A DNA stretch of 64,000 nucleotides from Moringa oleifera. Lineage: Eukaryota; Streptophyta; Magnoliopsida; Brassicales; Moringaceae. Made by a program: the position numbers and the translations under genes. This document shows, one piece after another, positions 62,564 through 64,000 of this stretch. The DNA lies in the NCBI GenBank assembly GCA_021397835.1, contig JAJFZO010000113.1, positions 930,001-994,000 on the forward strand. Direction: 5' to 3'. The notes below the pieces were generated by a model. The model saw only the letters and a list, made by a program, of their open reading frames with translations, made no database searches and was not told the origin of the DNA. How positions within the stretch are numbered: the stretch's first letter is position 1; every line of letters begins with the position of its first letter.

Positions 62564-62825
62564 GATCTGCCCTTATTTCTCTTTTTTTTCTTGTTTTCAT
62601 TCGATCTGCTTTCTCAAGGAAGAGGGGGGTTTGAGAGAGAAAGGGAAAGAGAGAAAGGGGGGAGGAAGAAAGTGTGAAACACGTAAATGTAATTGTTTAA
62701 ATAAGCTACAACGGTCATATTTTGAAAAAATGGTATGATTTTTCGATTCAAATAAAAATAGAACATGATAAACAATCTCAGATCCCATTTGATTTTTTCT
62801 TGAAAGGGAAAACTGATAGGATTAC

Positions 62826-63256
62826 CTTGTTTTTCTTCCTTGTTGAGAATGCTATTCCATGAACTCTTGTCCCACAGATGAGCTTCGAACCTCCCTGTCC
62901 ATCTGTGCCTGTTTGATCGCACATGCAAATTAATCAATGCCCAGAAAACCAATTAGACACAATTGCGTGCATCTCTTTGTGCAAGGGATGGAAATGGAAG
63001 AGCGAAAGAGAGAGGAAAGGGAACCTAGTGACTCCTCTATAAATGGAGCATCGTCGGCCGGCGTTGGGCTGGCAGCATTTGCATTCTGGCATTTGTCGGA
63101 GTACTTCTCTTCTGTTTTAGCCTTTTTGTTCTTGGGTTTGTCTGGTCGTCGTTGTTGCTGTATTTGATGAGGAGAAGAATCAGAGCCAACGCAGGAAGAG
63201 GAAGAAGAGAAGGAAGAGCAGGAAGAAGTACGGGACGTTTTCATTTTCGCTTTCAT
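62826..63256 (-). pseudogene. WRI1-like fragment W1 (copy 2)
   Basis: Exon 1 at 63,256-63,025 and exon 2 at 62,908-62,826, carrying the same lesions as W1 at 22,686-23,116, including the frame break before SIYRGVTR. Confidence 0.85.
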
Positions 63257-63684
63257 CTCCACTTTCTTGGTCCCCAAACGAAGCAAACAGCTCAGCTCAG
63301 TGAATGCAGTCCTCCACTGTAATAATATAGCAGAAGAAAGAGGCACGCATGGATTCTGGGTGCTAAAAAGGTTAGCCACCGAAATGAGGAATTAACCTCG
63401 GGTCAAGTCATGGGTTGGGTTAATTAACCATGAGTTAATTAATTGCCCAACACTTGGCCTACGCCTTCCAGCCATGCTGCCAATAGCCTTTCTTTGCACT
63501 GCTGACTTCTTTGTTTTTTCTTTTTTTTTTAACATCAAAAGAAATAAAATTATTAAAAAATGAAAGTAACAGAAAATTGTGGTTTTGATTTCGGTTTCTA
63601 GCGTAGCTTTTGGCTAGCGAGGTAGGTTCATACTCTTTGTGCAAGGGATGGAAACGGAAGAGCGAAAGAGAGAGGAAAGGGAAC

Positions 63685-63843
63685 CTGGTGACTCCTCTAT
63701 AAATGGAGCTTCGTCGGCCGGCGTTGGGCTGGCAGCATTTGCATTCTGGCATTTGTCGGAGTAATTCTTATCTATTTCAGCCTTTTTGGTATTGGGTTTG
63801 TCTGGTCGTCGTTGTTGCTGTCGTCGATGAGGAGAAGAATCAG
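63685..63843 (-). pseudogene. WRI1-like fragment W2 (copy 2)
   Basis: Truncated exon 1 with the same fusion junction at 63,843/63,844 as at 23,703. This shows that the 1.46-kb tandem duplication preceded the 46-kb duplication. The window ends about 150 bases into the next tandem unit. Confidence 0.85.
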
Positions 63844-64000
63844 TTACATTGTAAAGAAAAGAAAAGAACAAAAGAAGTTTTACGGGAGAAAGAAACAAAC
63901 AGTTGAGAAAATGAAAAAAGAAAAGAATTAAGAAGAGGTTAGGAGACGGCATACATGAATCCATGAAAACGGTATCCTTCATTTTGAATGACAAAAACTT

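Larger units (their letters stand above)
45973..64000. repeat. Segmental duplication, copy 2
   Basis: Direct repeat of 1-23,860 minus 10,820-16,630 of copy 1. The left edge in this window is simply where copy 1 starts at base 1, so homology probably extends further left into the GH18-receptor-kinase pseudogene. Confidence 0.95.

Noticed and set aside
1..64000. Search by eye for tRNA, rRNA, snoRNA and LTR retrotransposons with gag-pol domains
   Set aside because: No cloverleaf-like sequence with A and B boxes, no rRNA stretch, and no reverse-transcriptase, integrase or protease motifs were seen on either strand.

Overview
The window is eukaryotic nuclear DNA from a flowering plant, most likely a eudicot. 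The evidence is very AT-rich intergenic DNA, plant-type telomere heptamers (CCCTAAA on this strand), intron-split exons with GT/AG borders, and remnants of recognisable plant families: a WRINKLED1-like AP2 factor, a PDS5C-type cohesin cofactor, a chitinase-like (GH18) receptor kinase and a pectin methylesterase. No complete, clearly functional gene is visible. Every coding signal I can identify is a fragment, a single stranded exon, or a frameshifted copy.

Layout. Positions 1 to about 23,860 and 45,973 to 64,000 are two near-identical direct copies of one segment, about 46 kb apart; both run off the window. Each copy holds, in order: the tail of a GH18-receptor-kinase pseudogene; about 7 kb of degenerate telomere-like repeat interrupted by a 0.65-kb candidate hAT-type element; a 1.25-kb A-rich, strand-asymmetric tract; tandem 3.5-kb units derived from gene or intron sequence, the last of which keeps one intact PDS5C exon; and a tandem array of WRI1-like pseudogene pieces. 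Copy 2 lacks 5.8 kb (10,820-16,630 of copy 1), with a 5-bp AATAA microhomology at the junction.

Between the copies (about 23.9-45.9 kb) lie the rest of the WRI1-like array, a 0.48-kb GC-richer insert that looks organellar, AT-rich repeats in head-to-head orientation, a truncated pectin methylesterase 5' end with its TATA box, a decayed unrecognised gene, two Harbinger/Tourist-like elements of one family with 3-bp target duplications, and the GH18-receptor-kinase pseudogene, whose 3' part enters duplication copy 2.

The genes do not form a pathway. The window reads as a gene-fragment and repeat mosaic of the kind found in subtelomeric, pericentromeric or rearrangement-prone plant DNA. I see no new functional system. 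The most interesting signals are the rearrangement history (nested duplications at 46 kb, 3.5 kb and 1.46 kb) and the telomere-like blocks inside the duplicated unit. An assembly artefact, with two haplotypes placed in tandem, must be excluded before the 46-kb duplication is treated as real.
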